Source of the DNA: Henricia sp. BOLD:AAB3569 | Taxonomy: Eukaryota; Echinodermata; Asteroidea; Spinulosida; Echinasteridae | Assembly: GCA_037783545.1 (NCBI GenBank) | Contig: JBBELK010000010.1 | Span: 868,001 to 932,000 of the forward strand | Length of the DNA stretch: 64,000 bases | Reading direction: 5' to 3' | Shown: one piece after another, positions 53,436 through 64,000 of the stretch | Numbering within the stretch: the first letter of the stretch is position 1 | Layout of the letters: every line of letters begins with the position of its first letter | Made by a program: the position numbers and the translations under genes | Notes under the pieces: model-generated | Databases searched by the model: none | What the model was told of the DNA's origin: nothing | The model's input: the letters and a program-made list of their open reading frames with translations, nothing else

Positions 53436-54805
53436 CCCTGTACTGCCCAAACAGTTAAAAAGCCAATCAAAAAAATCACTAATATGGAAAAGGGACTTCA
53501 TATAGACCATTTGACACAAATATACAACTTTTTCCAAAATTTTATTGCGCAAACGGAAATTTGACACCGTAGCATATATGATACATTGGGCAGTAAAGAC
53601 ATGATTTTGATGCTTCATGATGTACATGTATATGGTGTACATGTATTGTATCTATACATATAGATAGTGCACTTTTGAAATGTAAATGGCAGTACTTGTT
53701 TGTTTTTGAGGTTATATCAATTATCTGATTAGATGAACGTGCCACACAAGCCAAATAGGTCCTCTGTGCACACGTTTGACTGTTACGTGGATAAATACAT
53801 GTACACCATTTCCCAACACAAAATTGAAGAACAATTTTATGTTTGAGTCCACAAATTGGGGCGGATTCACCAGGTTGTGCGTGTGTGTTTGGGGAAACGG
53901 GGTGGGGGGCGTGGGTGGCGCAGAGGGGGGGTGCACACTGGGAAACTCTTCGTCACTTTTCGACAGCATGTCCACATCACCGTCATCTCCATTGTCAAGA
54001 AAGTCGAGGACATCTTTGACGCTCACTCTTCTTGACACGGTGTAGAGTATGTTACAGCGACAGCTGCTCCTCAAAATCCTGAAAACAAATGAAATACAGT
54101 AAATGAATGAGACAGAATGGAAAATAATTTCTATAAAATTGATAAATCACACAGTTGATCGGTACACGAAACACTTTTTTTTTGTTACGGTACCCGTAAC
54201 TATGGTATTTTATGAAATGTTATGTTACGGCACCAAAAATTGTATATCATATTGACCCCTTACCTAAGTTATACTGTAGGCAAGTGCACAGGTACAGGTA
54301 CACATGTCCACATACAGTGCAAAACGCGAACCCATACACCCATACGTGATACATGTACACATGTATAGCGCATAGCACACAAGCCATGTCATGTGCATGC
54401 AACTTTACACGAGTGCCCATTGTATCACATATGATACATCATTTTCAAAACAAAATTTTCTTATGAAAACATGCACTAATTTCTCTCAAAATGCTACCAA
54501 AATAGTCCATGGATCATCGTAAAAAACACAAATACCTTACATTTATTGATACTTACTCTGAATGTAGGAATTTCTCCGTTATTTTTCAGCTAAATATACC
54601 GCATCACTCCAAGCAATTGTGGCATCATTCCAGAAACCTAGACTGGCTTTCAAGTTCTCTCAAATGAACCAACACCAGTCAATAGAGGGGGCTGCTGCAG
54701 TATCTTTTATGATACAAAGGGTACTGCAGGAACAGTTTTATTTTATTTCAATGTATTAAGTTAAAAAGTGAGCGTATCATATATGATACACGCGGCAGTA
54801 CAGGG
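53436..54805. mobile_element. piggyBac-like non-autonomous element in the RNase H region
   Basis: Flanked by TTAA at 53432-53435 and 54806-54809. Ends are CCCTGTACTGCC at the left and GGCAGTACAGGG at the right. Removing 1374 bp, including one TTAA, restores the gypsy reading frame, since the length is a multiple of three. Subterminal ATGATAC / GTATCAT words recur near 53578, 54422 and 54776. CCCT ends with TTAA duplication are diagnostic of piggyBac. Confidence 0.88.
53855..54083 (-). pseudogene. Remnant of piggyBac transposase N-terminus (tentative)
   Basis: On the minus strand an acceptor-like TTTGTTTTCAG is followed by a frame reading SRRVSVKDVLDFLDNGDDGD and VDMLSKSDEEF. Acidic, Ser/Asp-rich N-termini with this spacing are common in piggyBac transposases. 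The catalytic core is absent, as expected for an internally deleted copy. Confidence 0.4.
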
Positions 54806-56395
54806 TTAAGTATTTCCGACACATGCTGGAGGGACGGGCATTCCGCGTTCACACTGATCACAAGCCCCTTACATACGCCCTACATTCCAAACTGGACCGC
54901 CATTCTCCTCGAGAAATTCGACAACTGGACCTCATATCGCAGTATACCTCGGACATTAGACACATCAGCGGCCATGATAATGCAGCGGCAGATGCACTCT
55001 CTCGTCTGGAGGTTAATGCCTTACCAAAGAGCGTGACTATCAATTTCGACGCCATCGCTAAAGCACAGATCGATGACGACGAGTTGAAACATCTCTCCGA
55101 CACCTCCATACGTCGCAGGGTACCATTCTATGCGATACCTCCACGGGGACGCCTCGACCTTTCATCCCAGCCCAGTTTCGTCGAACAGTTTTTGACGCTT
55201 TGCATGGACTTTCGCACCCTAGTATCAGGACCACACAGCGGTTACTTACTGCACGGTTCGTGTGGCCTGGTATTAACAAAGACGTTCGCACTTGGGCTAA
55301 GACTTGTCACAAGTGCCAACAATGCAAAATTCATTGCCACATCAAGACGCCACTTGGTACGTTCTCCACACCCGACGCACGATTTTCACACGTACATATC
55401 GATTTAGTCGGTCCCCTTCCACCGTCAGCCGGACAGTCCTACCTGCTAACATGTGTGGATAGATTTACACGGTGGCCGGAGGCGATCCCCATTCCTGACA
55501 TGACTGCTGAGACTATGGCTCATGCATTCGTTACCCACTGGGTTTCTCGGTTCGGTGCGCCAGCTACCATCACCACCGACAGAGGACGCCAGTTCGAGTC
55601 ACGACTTTTTCGGATGCTCACAGACATGCTCGGTTGTCAACGAATTCACACTACATCATATCATCCGGCTGCAAATGGGATGGTAGAGCGACTACACAGA
55701 CAACTCAAGGCATCGCTAAAGACTCATGCTAATCCACGTTGGACGGAATCTCTTCCCCTCGTCCTGTAATATGTTAGGCATAAGAGCCGCTATCAAGTCA
55801 GATATAGGTTTCTCTCCAGCAGAAATGGTGTACGGTACCACAGTCAGGCTGCCTGGTGAGTTTATTGTGCCTAACAATGATCATGCTGAGCTCGACCCCA
55901 GTGTGTATGTTCACAGGCTGCGTTGTCACATGCAGGACATTCCGCCCAGGTCACAACAGCGACAATCACACATTCCAGCCGACCTAGACAAGTGCACACA
56001 CGTTTTTGTTCGGCATGATGCAGTGAAAACACCCCTACGACCCCCGTATGATGGACCATTTCGCATCATCAAGCGCGCCAGCAAATACTTTGTTTTGGAC
56101 CTCAACGGCAGACGGGATGCCGTTTCTAAGGATCGTCTGAAAGTGGCGTATCTTGATGACGACTGGACAAACGCGCATTCCCAACAGATTCGCGAGAACG
56201 CCCCCGCGAGAACTGTTTTGCCGGTTTCACAACCCCCATCGCCGGAGACGTTACCTCCTCCACAACGAACCACCAGAGTTGGTCGACGAGTTCACTGGCC
56301 AGCCAAATATGAACAATTCGACTGTCACTGACTGTTATTATCTACTGCTTGTATCGATTGTTTCATTTATCTCTTACAATCTAGAGGGGAGCTAC

Positions 56396-56828
56396 TGTAG
56401 TGACATGTACATGTGTATATAATTGATTGTTTGTACTTTCAGCTCCAACAGGCGTTCCATACAAATAAGTATGTTAAGTAGTTTTGGTTGCCATAGTTCA
56501 CTCTCGCGCTGTGCTGCGGTTGCGCAGTGTGACATGTATTTGACCTCGGACTTTCCGATTTCATTCTGCTTTGTGCAAGTTTTATTCCAACGTTGAAAGT
56601 TTCCTCAAAAGTGTTATAAGTGTTTAAGCCTACTGACGTAGTTCCAGAAGTTTGTTTACTATGGATAGCAGGTGCATGACGAACTTGTGAGTTTTGAGAG
56701 CATTAAAACTTGTGAACAACCAACATTTTGTGTGCCGTTTTTCACGATATTCAAGAACAGACACGAGGCCACATAACATGCATAAACAGTAGTAGAACCC
56801 ATTTCGGGAGAAAACTCGATTTACTACA
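56396..56828 (+). repeat. 3' LTR of gypsy element 2
   Basis: 433 bp, same ends as the 5' LTR, preceded by AGAGGGGAGCTAC. Confidence 0.92.
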
Positions 56829-57774
56829 GATTGATCAAACATACAAGCAGAAAGTATTTTACCGCTTCCGTACAATTATTTGTTGTTGCACAATTTTTGT
56901 TGAGTCGCGACTTACTGAGCTAGAGGAAAACATGACGCTAAGGCTAGTATTGGTCCATCCGGAGACCGTTCGGGACTCTTTTGCACTGCTATTCACCTTA
57001 TACTTAAAACCAAAAACCGTCACTACCACTACTACTTTTGATCTATTGGACATGACCTGCAGCAGGGCTGTGATGTTTTTTTTTTTTTCCAGAGTTGTGG
57101 GTAAAATCGAAGAAAATACATTTATAAAACTATACGGTACATAAAGACCGCGTTGTTTCTACACACATGCAAGAGCGCATGTGCACCAGTTAAATAAATA
57201 GCATACTGCATGGCTACATGCATGGTACCAGTACTCAAACTCAACACGCTGCGTTATTGACTAGTCTCAAAACTAGCTGCAACTTCATTTTCAGCGTGAG
57301 AACTTAAATATTAAAATGTCGTGTTTACTCGTGTTATGTTTGGAATAAAGACTAGACTCAAACAGTTCGGCTGGCAACTGCGTGCAAGCGTGGCACATTT
57401 TGTTGTGGTCTTGGTTGGTCTTGGGGGTAAAACCTGAGACCTCGGCATCCGAGACCGAGACCGAGACCAAGACCAGTGCTACTGAGACAATACAATGGTG
57501 TCTTAATCCTTGAGACTAACCTGATACATAAGACAATACAGAGGCCAAACATGGTCCCCTAAAGTCCATATACATGTACCATCAAAGTGTTCATTAAAAG
57601 ATAAACACTCCAATGTGAATCACATGCAGGCTCTAACTGGACTTCAATAAAAATTGATGTTTCTTAGAATGTGTCCCAGTTGATGTGCTTCCCCTTTTGT
57701 CTTTAGTGTGATAAATAAATTCACCAGACTAGATCAATACGAACCTCCTTCCATCTGTTGCAGCCTCCGACCAA

Positions 57775-59293
57775 TTACATAGTGATTTCACTCTCGGCCA
57801 TTGGTGTTTGATATATAGTAGCATTTACAGAGCCGGAGTGCCCCATATGCTTGTAAAATAGCTCTCGTTCCCCTTCAGAAACATTAATTGAGGCGTAAAA
57901 GTACTTTTTGAGGCGCATATTTTTGTGGCTATCAGGAGATCCTTTGACTCTAAATCCTCTACCATGGATTTCACATGATGGATGCAGTGCCAACCTCCTA
58001 CATGGGAAGTACTTCCTTGAATGCAAGGGAACATGTACGGATTTGTCTCCAGCACAGAAGCTTTCACCTTGGTTTCATTGTCAGCTAGCCAGTCCATTGC
58101 AAGCATATACAGTCTATTGGTATGATCACTTGCACCAGGTGATTGTTTCCGTTCCCCGTCTGGAAGGTTACTTTTGTGTCCTTGAACAGCTTCCGTTCCA
58201 TATCATCAAGTTTAACGTGTACTTGATGGTTCAACTAAACCTCATTTTTGGCATCTTCCCATTCATTTTTAAGCAGTCGAGCTGGCTCCACTCCCCTCCG
58301 AGCATTGAAAAATGTTATTCGGCTAGCTGTTAAATCACGCAGTTTCACGTATTCTTGACTACTGTACACAAGTTGTCACTGGATCTCCATTTCATGTATG
58401 GTGAAATCTCTTAGCTTTTTTATGTCCGGGGCAGGCTGTTTGGTCTCCGCAGCTTGAAGTGACGATTTTTGTTTAGCATATATGTGGCATCCCCAAACAT
58501 GAAGTCTTTACTGATCTCTTAGACATGCACAACATTGTCTACTTCTTGGGCCTTTTCGTCCTCACAATTGACAATTGTTGCCATTTTCTTCAGCAAATAG
58601 AAGACTGCTATCTTCATCCCGGATTTTAGTTCTTTCGTTCCTCTTGACGTGAAACCAGTGATGGCTTCTTCCAGCTGCTCCAAATTCTCTCTCTTGAGCA
58701 TATCTGCCCAAGATGATGGCTCAGCATCGGTGGACTGGAAGTGAATATATAGTCCAGCCAATCGGCTCATGTCGGCCATTACTGATCTTTTTACTTGGAT
58801 TTCCTTGTCTTTTTTTGCACTTCATCTTCTATTATTGTTGCGTCGGTCCTACATAGGTTTCCAATCTCATCTTCTTTAAATCTTATTAAGATGCTTTGTC
58901 TGAAGTCCTTGTTCACACAATGCAAAGACCCTTCCATAAAGAAGGTGGGTATGGGCCTTGAAGGAATTGCGCAATCACCTGAGCAGTGCCTTCTGTGGTT
59001 CCAAAAGTAGCGCCTTGCAAACAATCCATGGCACTCGTCACAGAGGACGATATCCTGGTTTTTCTGGGATCTCTGCTTCAACAGATCTTCACAATTTTTG
59101 TCGCACATTTTATCCTTATTGTAATTGAAGATGCCTTCAAGTCTTAGTTTCTTCATTGCGAGATCCCTTTCTCTCTGAGGAAGCTTTCTGGTACGCTTTA
59201 CGATATCCTCATTCTTGTGCTTTAGGGTGATGTGTCTGCTAAGACGTGTTTGGAAGACTTTACAAAATGGGCAAGGCCTCTTTGGTTCTTTTT
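57775..59293 (-). pseudogene. Crypton-like tyrosine recombinase with zinc fingers, broken
   Basis: Read leftward. After an acceptor (TGTCCTCTAG) the frame has a zinc finger, RPCPFCKVFQTRLSRHITLK, and a second Cys/His block, CDECHGLFARRYFWNHRRHC (58960-59290). Then come a helical segment, SWADMLKRENLEQLEEAITG and KSGMKIAVFYLLKKMA (58519-58779), box I of a tyrosine recombinase, TASRITFFNARRGVEPARLL (near 58265-58325), SGWH-like text in GGWHCIHHV (near 57990), and box II, FYKHMGHSGSVNATIYQ (near 57800-57850). The Arg, HxGH-like and Tyr elements fit a YR; the zinc-finger architecture is one I recall from abundant Crypton-like genes of invertebrates. Breaks include stops or shifts near 58785, 58370 and 58100. 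It is unrelated to the YR at 2-981. Confidence 0.65.
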
Positions 59294-60913
59294 CTAGAGG
59301 ACAAAAGAGATGACAATATATTTGTATTACAGGTACCAAAAAAAGGCTAAGCATGCATATGTATCCTAACCACAGAGCTATATTAAATTACTAGACCGCT
59401 GACTCATGTACAAAGTGATGCCTGCTGGGCGCATCCATGTTTGTGCACAATCTATGAAAAACTTGAAATTGTGTACAGCTTTTGTACGGCTATTTGCATA
59501 TCTGCGTTTGTATTCTATACAGGTGCGTTATCGAAGCTGATGTGGTGAACACGTGCAACGCAAGGCGATCTTATGAATGAAGTAACTAAGCATTGTGGTA
59601 AACATGTACAATGCAAGCTGGTCTTTTTAATAAAGTTACTCAAGCTTGACGGCGAGCATTGCCGGCCTGAGCGGGTCGGCCATGATGCAGTCAGTCTGAT
59701 TCCATCCTCTTGCAACAGTGCCCCTTTAACGCACTCCCTCACTCCTAGCGTAAGTGGCCCTGTTGAAAAAGGCCCCATTTGGCGGTGGGACTAGCGACAG
59801 AAATCTTGTCGCCTCTCTAGACCAATCATGAGGCTTGTTATATGTGGCGTTCGGTGTTTCCACGATCGACCTTGTTACCATTGCCACACGTGCGCGCAGT
59901 TTGTAAACACGGTCCATGTCCGATCTAACGCGCTCGCCGATTGGTCGCTATTTCTATTGAACAGGACATTACGTTACTCGTTCCGCATCCCTCTGATTAA
60001 TTTTGTTTTAAAAATGCGTAGTAGACACAAATGTTGCAGGAATTATCGATATGATTAACGTGACAAAGAACAAAAACTCAAACAAATTTCTAGAAAATAT
60101 AGATATTTGGAATTTTGACCAAAACATGACTAATTTCATTTAATTACATCTAAATGACTGGGGCGTGAGTTGGCTCAAGACAACAGCCGGCTCACTCCAC
60201 AGATTTGCGTGTATTTCCTCAGGGTATTGTAACGTCGCTTTGCAGAGTGGAAATTCCCTGATATCTCAGGATGGTCTGATTCTTGTACCGATAGCAACTT
60301 GACGTGTGTATTTATTCTCACGTTGTAAGACTCCGGCACAGTGGCGCTACACCTCAAGCACTACACTTGTTATAATTATAAAGGTAGCGATGGAAATTTA
60401 CGGTAAATTCAGAAACTTGTGTTAACCTTTCGGCCGACACCAAGGATTGTTGTTGGTGTTTGTACTGTAGATGTATTTGCAATGTACACAGTTCCCCTAG
60501 GCCCCCAAAATAATCGTTGAACCTTAATCTGGTCTACATTTTACTACGACCCCATATAAATTTTTTTCAACTTCATAGTTATTACAAATAACCCCCTAAA
60601 AACTATTGTAGATTCTTCAAAATTGGGTTTCGTTTAAACGTTCGGCAAAACCGTTTTTCCATTTTCTTTTGGTTAACCGGTTAAACGTCCCATCCCTAAT
60701 TGTAAGCCAAACATACTGTTGTAACTGAAACAGTGAACTATCATAAACCATTGACAGTAATTGTCAAGCCCATTTTGGTATCCATGCAATCCTGGAAATT
60801 TGCCATTGACATTGGCACAGATTTCTATGCAATTGATCTATATGTACAGTTTATCTTGAAATGAATGCATATATGAATCATAATGAAACGTGTACATGAC
60901 AAAATGACAAAAC
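59294..60913. other. Unassigned sequence
   Basis: No supported exon. A diverged tandem pair of ~53 bp (ATGTGGTGAACACGTGC / TTGTGGTAAACATGTAC) lies near 59540-59645. Confidence 0.4.
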
Positions 60914-61997
60914 CTGGACCAGCTGGACATCAACGATCTTGTTGCACGTCAGTTCAAGGGCTGTATAGGTCCCATACTTTCAGCCATGCCATCTCCGCCT
61001 ATGCTCAACGGATCTCCCTTGTTTCTCAGCTCTTGGTGTAGGGATGATAGATGGCACATGCACAACCAGACTGTCTCGATTGCTGGAAGCAGATACTTCT
61101 TCTGATGATTGAAGAAGGAGCGGTCTGTATGTGTTGCTACACCAATGCTGTTGAGAAGTATAAGTACTTCAGTTGAACCCTCACCTGCAAAAAAGTATTG
61201 CTCCAGAGAGTAGGATGTTGCCAGCTGGCATGGTTTAGATTAATGGCTGTGATGACCAGTGGTGCCTTTTGCAGCATCTCTGGCACTCTTGGGTGATTGT
61301 CAGGTGTGTACCCACTACTCGCTTCATATTGTTCACTCTCGATGAAAAACATTTCCTACACTTCTTGAAAAGCTTGAGGAGAGGTCCCTCGAAAACAATA
61401 AACTTGTTTTCATCCCGAGGTAGACATAGCAACTTTTATGCTGTCAAATTATTTATTCTGATAGTTTAATGATAAATCAAAGGTGAAGCTATAAAATGTC
61501 AAGAGATGTAAAATACTGAAAGAAAACTGTCCGACATTCCTTACCTTTTCCGTGGCAAGAGTTCAGAGAGTGCATCTGAATCTGATGAAGATGAAGATGA
61601 AGGTGATGACATGATGTAGTCGGAGTCAATAGCAGCAGCTCCATCGTCGTCTTCTTTCTCCTCCTCCTCGTCTTCCACATAATATTGTACCACATTCACA
61701 GACTCCCCAATAACAGGTGGGTCATAAACACAGCCGACAGAGCAGGTTTCGGGAACAGCCTGTACTGCAACCTCTATGCCACCTCCTAGGACTGGTTCAA
61801 AAAGTAAAAGAGCGCAAGTGTGATCCACTTTATTGCAAAATTCAAATGCAATCAATCACAGAAAACAACTTATAGTTGTCAACATTTTAGTTATCGATAC
61901 CTTAAAAAATTTAATTTGTCACTTACCACGATGTGTATTATCTTCCGACAATACCACCACTGGGTCAGTCTGGCAACCAACCTTGCACGACTTCCTC
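60914..61997 (-). pseudogene. DDE transposase gene fragment, spliced, tentatively Kolobok-like
   Basis: Minus-strand exons with matching splice signals: 61927-61997 (RKSCKVGCQTDPVVVLSED), 61545-61791 (TCSVGCVYDPPVIGES, then an acidic and Ser-rich stretch), 61185-61432 (DENKFIVFEGPLLKLFKKC, THLTITQECQRC, MPAGNILLSGAILF) and 60914-61147 (FFNHQKKYLLPAIETVW, PLSIGGDGMAES, KYGTYTALELTCNKIVDVQL). Phases agree at the first and last junctions. The MPxGNxLLSAAIL and GGDGxxDSPG...KYGxYT pattern belongs to a transposase-like family widespread in fish and invertebrates; the GGDG Asp is a presumed first catalytic residue. Breaks: an in-frame TAA at 61235-61237, a frameshift with a small deletion near 60965, and no C-terminal exons. 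The superfamily name is from memory. Confidence 0.5.
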
Positions 61998-62934
61998 CTG
62001 ACATAAACAGAAAATATTGTAGAAACATCATCACTAAAAATCAACTATTAACTTACCTGTGGTGACTTCAATTAAAATCAATGTTTACAATTTTTGTCAA
62101 ACAGGTTTTCTTTTCTTTTCTTTCATTCCAGAAATGAAATATTTATAAAAATGTATCAGACCCTCAATTAGTTTAATAAAGTGACTAGCTAAAATTCCCA
62201 AGTCAAAGTGTGTACACAGTGATGCACAGAAAGAAAAGAAAAGTAAGAACACCGAACTCGCTGACCATTGACATCAACATCATGAGAATGATCACTAATG
62301 TTTACACATTAGTACGCATACAGTATGTTACATGCACATCATGTACATTTTTGATGACATGTGCAGTGCATTTGTCTTTTCCCAAAACTTTTCTTACATC
62401 TAACACGATTTCCATATTGCTGCATCCTGGCAGGTTCTCTAGTATTGCACCCCGACTGTATAGAACTTGTTGCACGTTTCTTTTCAACAATGGGTGGCTG
62501 CAGCACTTCACTGATAACCTAAAAACAGATGCACAGGTCACAACAGATGCACACAAAAACCTGACATTTACTTTCATAATAGTACAGGAGAATGATTTGC
62601 AAACCAATACATGTATGGTACATATCTGCTCAAAATGAGAAAGAAAATACTTTCATCAAAATAATGTATTGAAGTGGAAACATTCTAGCTATGCACTTTG
62701 AACTTGATCTGAAAAATCCAAAGTTCATCCTTTCTTATTTATACATGTATCAGCATTTCACTTGGTAAGTTGTCATAAGAAAATTGCAGAGTATTCCATT
62801 GTACATAGTGGCCGGATATGGTATAATTTACTTTGTTTTCCTTCTAAATAAATATTCAACTATACGGTTTTATCTTTAACTATACTATATTATCAACTTC
62901 AGATAACGAAAAAGGAGTTGCAGTTTTAGAAGTG
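61998..62934. other. Unassigned sequence upstream of the transposase fragment
   Basis: Contains one possible further exon (62398-62518, minus) whose phase does not fit; otherwise nothing recognised. Confidence 0.4.
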
Positions 62935-63110
62935 GGGGAAAACCCCAAGAGAAATGCCCCAGGGGAAAACCCACGCGGTCAAGTAGGGACTGCAAACCCA
63001 TCAATCCACATGTTATACACGCCCCGGATTCGAACTCGGGGCGCCAGAGGTGAAAGGCGAGGAAAGAACCACTACGCCAACCCGACCACCCGGACGAGGC
63101 TGGATCATAG
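62935..63110 (-). mobile_element. tRNA-derived SINE
   Basis: On the minus strand a pol III A-box-like GGTTGGCGTAGTGGTTC (near 63069-63085) lies about 35 bp before a B box, GAGTTCGAATCC (63025-63036), in a T-arm-like GCCCCGAGTTCGAATCCGGG context. A tRNA-unrelated tail follows, TACTTGACCGCGTGGGTTTT then CCCC. A functional tRNA is unlikely because there is no matching acceptor stem or anticodon arm. Confidence 0.75.
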
Positions 63111-63191
63111 CCTTGTTCTTTATGTACTCGATGTGTTTTATGGGCGTGGACTCTTTATGCTAATTTTTTAAAGAGTTCACACTATATCTGT

Positions 63192-63264
63192 ACCGTGTGT
63201 TACATGTACTTGGTAACAAGGTTACTGCACAGTAACCTTGTTACCAAGTACATTAACACACGGT
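63192..63264. repeat. Near-perfect hairpin
   Basis: Arms of about 36 bp with TACTTGGTAACAAGGTTACT and its complement, a two-base loop, and one or two mismatches near GTGTTACATGT / ACATTAACACA. Probably the core of a MITE. Confidence 0.85.
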
Positions 63265-64000
63265 GACCTGGTGCCAATTTCATAAAGTGCCTGTTTAGCA
63301 AAACTATTTGATAAATTTAAAATTTGTTTGGTAATGACACCTGATGACGTCATCATGATGTCACACTTGTATGTACACCTTGGGGCTAGGATTGATGTTC
63401 CTACCAATTTTTAAGTTGACATCTTGGTTCCATGACTATCCAGTATGGTTTGACGGTCAGTAAGTTGCCCAGTGAGTGCAAAAACTGAGATGTTCCTTTT
63501 CGCTGAACTTTGACCTCGAAATGACCCCAGAAGGAAGGGTCAGATGAAAATGCCCACTGGAAGAAAATTGTAGGTCCTGATCTGATCCGTGTGTGTGCCA
63601 AATACGAATATCACTAGGTTTTCGAAACTGTAACGTTTTAAAGCATATTTTGGTCATTTTTAGGCTATTATAATTTGTGTATATTTGATGACGTCATGAT
63701 GACGTCACACTTGATGCCATCATGATACTATACATGCTGGTGAAAGTCTGCCATAGGGCTTATGTCTGTATCTAATTTACCATGTTTTTGATGATGATCC
63801 GCACCATGACAACTGTGACTACTGGGTGCACGCCCGATGTGCTGGATTGTATTTTGTTCGGTCTTAGACTCAGACGACACTTTCTGATTTAACTTGTTGA
63901 AAACCTTAAGTCAACTTTTATCTTTGCGGCTTTGAGTCCGTTTCGATAATTGACAAATACACGTTACAAATTTGTTTTGTACTGTTGCGTGTCCTCTGTC
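63265..64000. other. Unassigned sequence to window end
   Basis: No supported gene. ATGACGTCATCATGATGTCA-like words recur near 63343-63362 and 63690-63710. Confidence 0.4.

Larger units (their letters stand above)
51861..56331 (+). pseudogene. Pol of gypsy element 2, frameshifted and interrupted
   Basis: Protease: RFLVDTGAEVSVLP near 51935-51970. Reverse transcriptase: [31 protein letters not shown], and [11 protein letters not shown] (YIDD near 52830). RNase H is split by an insertion at 53436-54805: [16 protein letters not shown] before it, RVHTDHKPLTYALH after it. Integrase: a zinc region in [11 protein letters not shown]...CHKCQQCK, then [20 protein letters not shown] and [13 protein letters not shown] supplying the DDE residues, then a C-terminal GPFRIIKR segment. 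Frameshifts lie near 52250, between 55200 and 55260, and near 55765; indels near 52450-52530 distort the RT start. The catalytic residues that can be read remain. Confidence 0.88.
50434..56828 (+). mobile_element. Gypsy-type LTR retrotransposon 2, decayed
   Basis: LTRs at 50434-50887 and 56396-56828 begin TGTAGTGACATG and end TTACTACA. The 4-bp duplication GATT flanks it (50430-50433 and 56829-56832). After one spacer base a primer-binding site starts TGGTGACCCGG (50889), and a purine-rich AGAGGGGAGC precedes the 3' LTR. Gag carries nonsense codons, Pol carries frameshifts and a piggyBac-like insertion. The LTRs differ by two indels of about 8-20 bp and several substitutions, so it is older than gypsy element 1 and belongs to a different lineage (no ORF3). 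Confidence 0.93.
49952..57485. mobile_element. hAT-like non-autonomous element split by gypsy element 2
   Basis: The left end is CAGTGTTGTAGTCAAGACC, followed by CCGAGACCGAGA-type text; the right end reads CCGAGACCAAGACCAGTGCT then ACTG. Flanks GCCAATAC (49944-49951) and GACAATAC (57486-57493) match at seven of eight positions, the 8-bp duplication expected of hAT. Without the gypsy insertion the element is about 1.1 kb and has no transposase. Confidence 0.6.

Noticed and set aside
62398..62518. Possible additional upstream exon (VISEVLQPPIVEKKRATSS, then SGCNTREPA)
   Set aside because: Splice sites are plausible and GCNT resembles the GCQT motif, but the phase does not fit the next exon and would create a stop; another frame is equally open.
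63020..63090. Functional tRNA gene
   Set aside because: A and B boxes exist but there is no acceptor stem or anticodon arm; it fits a SINE.

Overview
This window reads as euchromatic DNA from a marine invertebrate animal. It is AT-rich, it has spliced reading frames, and it is dense in recurrent TACATGTA-type words. Its transposable elements are typical of invertebrate deuterostomes and lophotrochozoans. The leucine-rich repeats of an NLR (NACHT-LRR) fragment resemble the expanded NLR families I associate with amphioxus, so a cephalochordate is my best guess. This is inference: an echinoderm, hemichordate, mollusc or brachiopod is not excluded. I see no bacterial genes, rRNA, CRISPR array or complete host gene. 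The only plausible host coding sequence is one clean 159-bp exon (20006-20164, minus) with a Tudor-like motif, plus the broken NLR fragment.

Layout. 1-2.1 kb: decayed tyrosine-recombinase (YR) retroelement with an SGNH-hydrolase frame and short direct repeats (DIRS/Ngaro-like). 2.4-6.1 kb: inverted-repeat unit with a ~350-bp-period satellite in its loop. 6.2-7.1 kb: a TTAA-flanked non-autonomous element. 9.0-18.8 kb: a three-level nest, a 34-bp minisatellite split by a second copy of that TTAA element, which is itself split by a young gypsy-type LTR retrotransposon with intact Gag, Pol and a third zinc-finger ORF. 20.9-22.6 kb: large nested palindromes. 23.3-26.4 kb: broken CACTA/EnSpm-like transposase gene with recognisable introns. 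26.4-30.1 kb: a near-identical direct duplication abutting a 5'-truncated CR1/L2-like element. 32.7-33.0 kb: 126-bp tandem repeat. 34.8-38.4 kb: NLR fragment fused to a gag-protease fragment and an LTR with a primer-binding site. 41.4-43.2 kb: two minisatellites of 25 and 22 bp. 43.9-45.7 kb: fold-back element carrying two younger insertions. 46.7-48.2 kb: non-LTR fragment split by an element with CACTG ends.

50-57.5 kb is a second nest: a hAT-like element, split by a decayed gypsy element, which is split by a piggyBac-like element. 57.8-59.3 kb holds a Crypton-like YR pseudogene with zinc fingers. 60.9-62.0 kb holds spliced exons of a DDE-transposase pseudogene of a family I tentatively call Kolobok-like. 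62.9-63.1 kb holds a tRNA-derived SINE.

The genes do not form a pathway; the window is an archive of competing mobile elements. Items most worth attention: the intact gypsy element with its C2H2 ORF3 and its dense AACCTC/GAGGTT words in non-coding DNA; two unrelated YR lineages in one window; two non-autonomous families sharing the terminus TTAA-AGGTACA beside a candidate transposase; and the 25-bp minisatellite open in both orientations. All calls come from reading the sequence and family knowledge; no database search was run.
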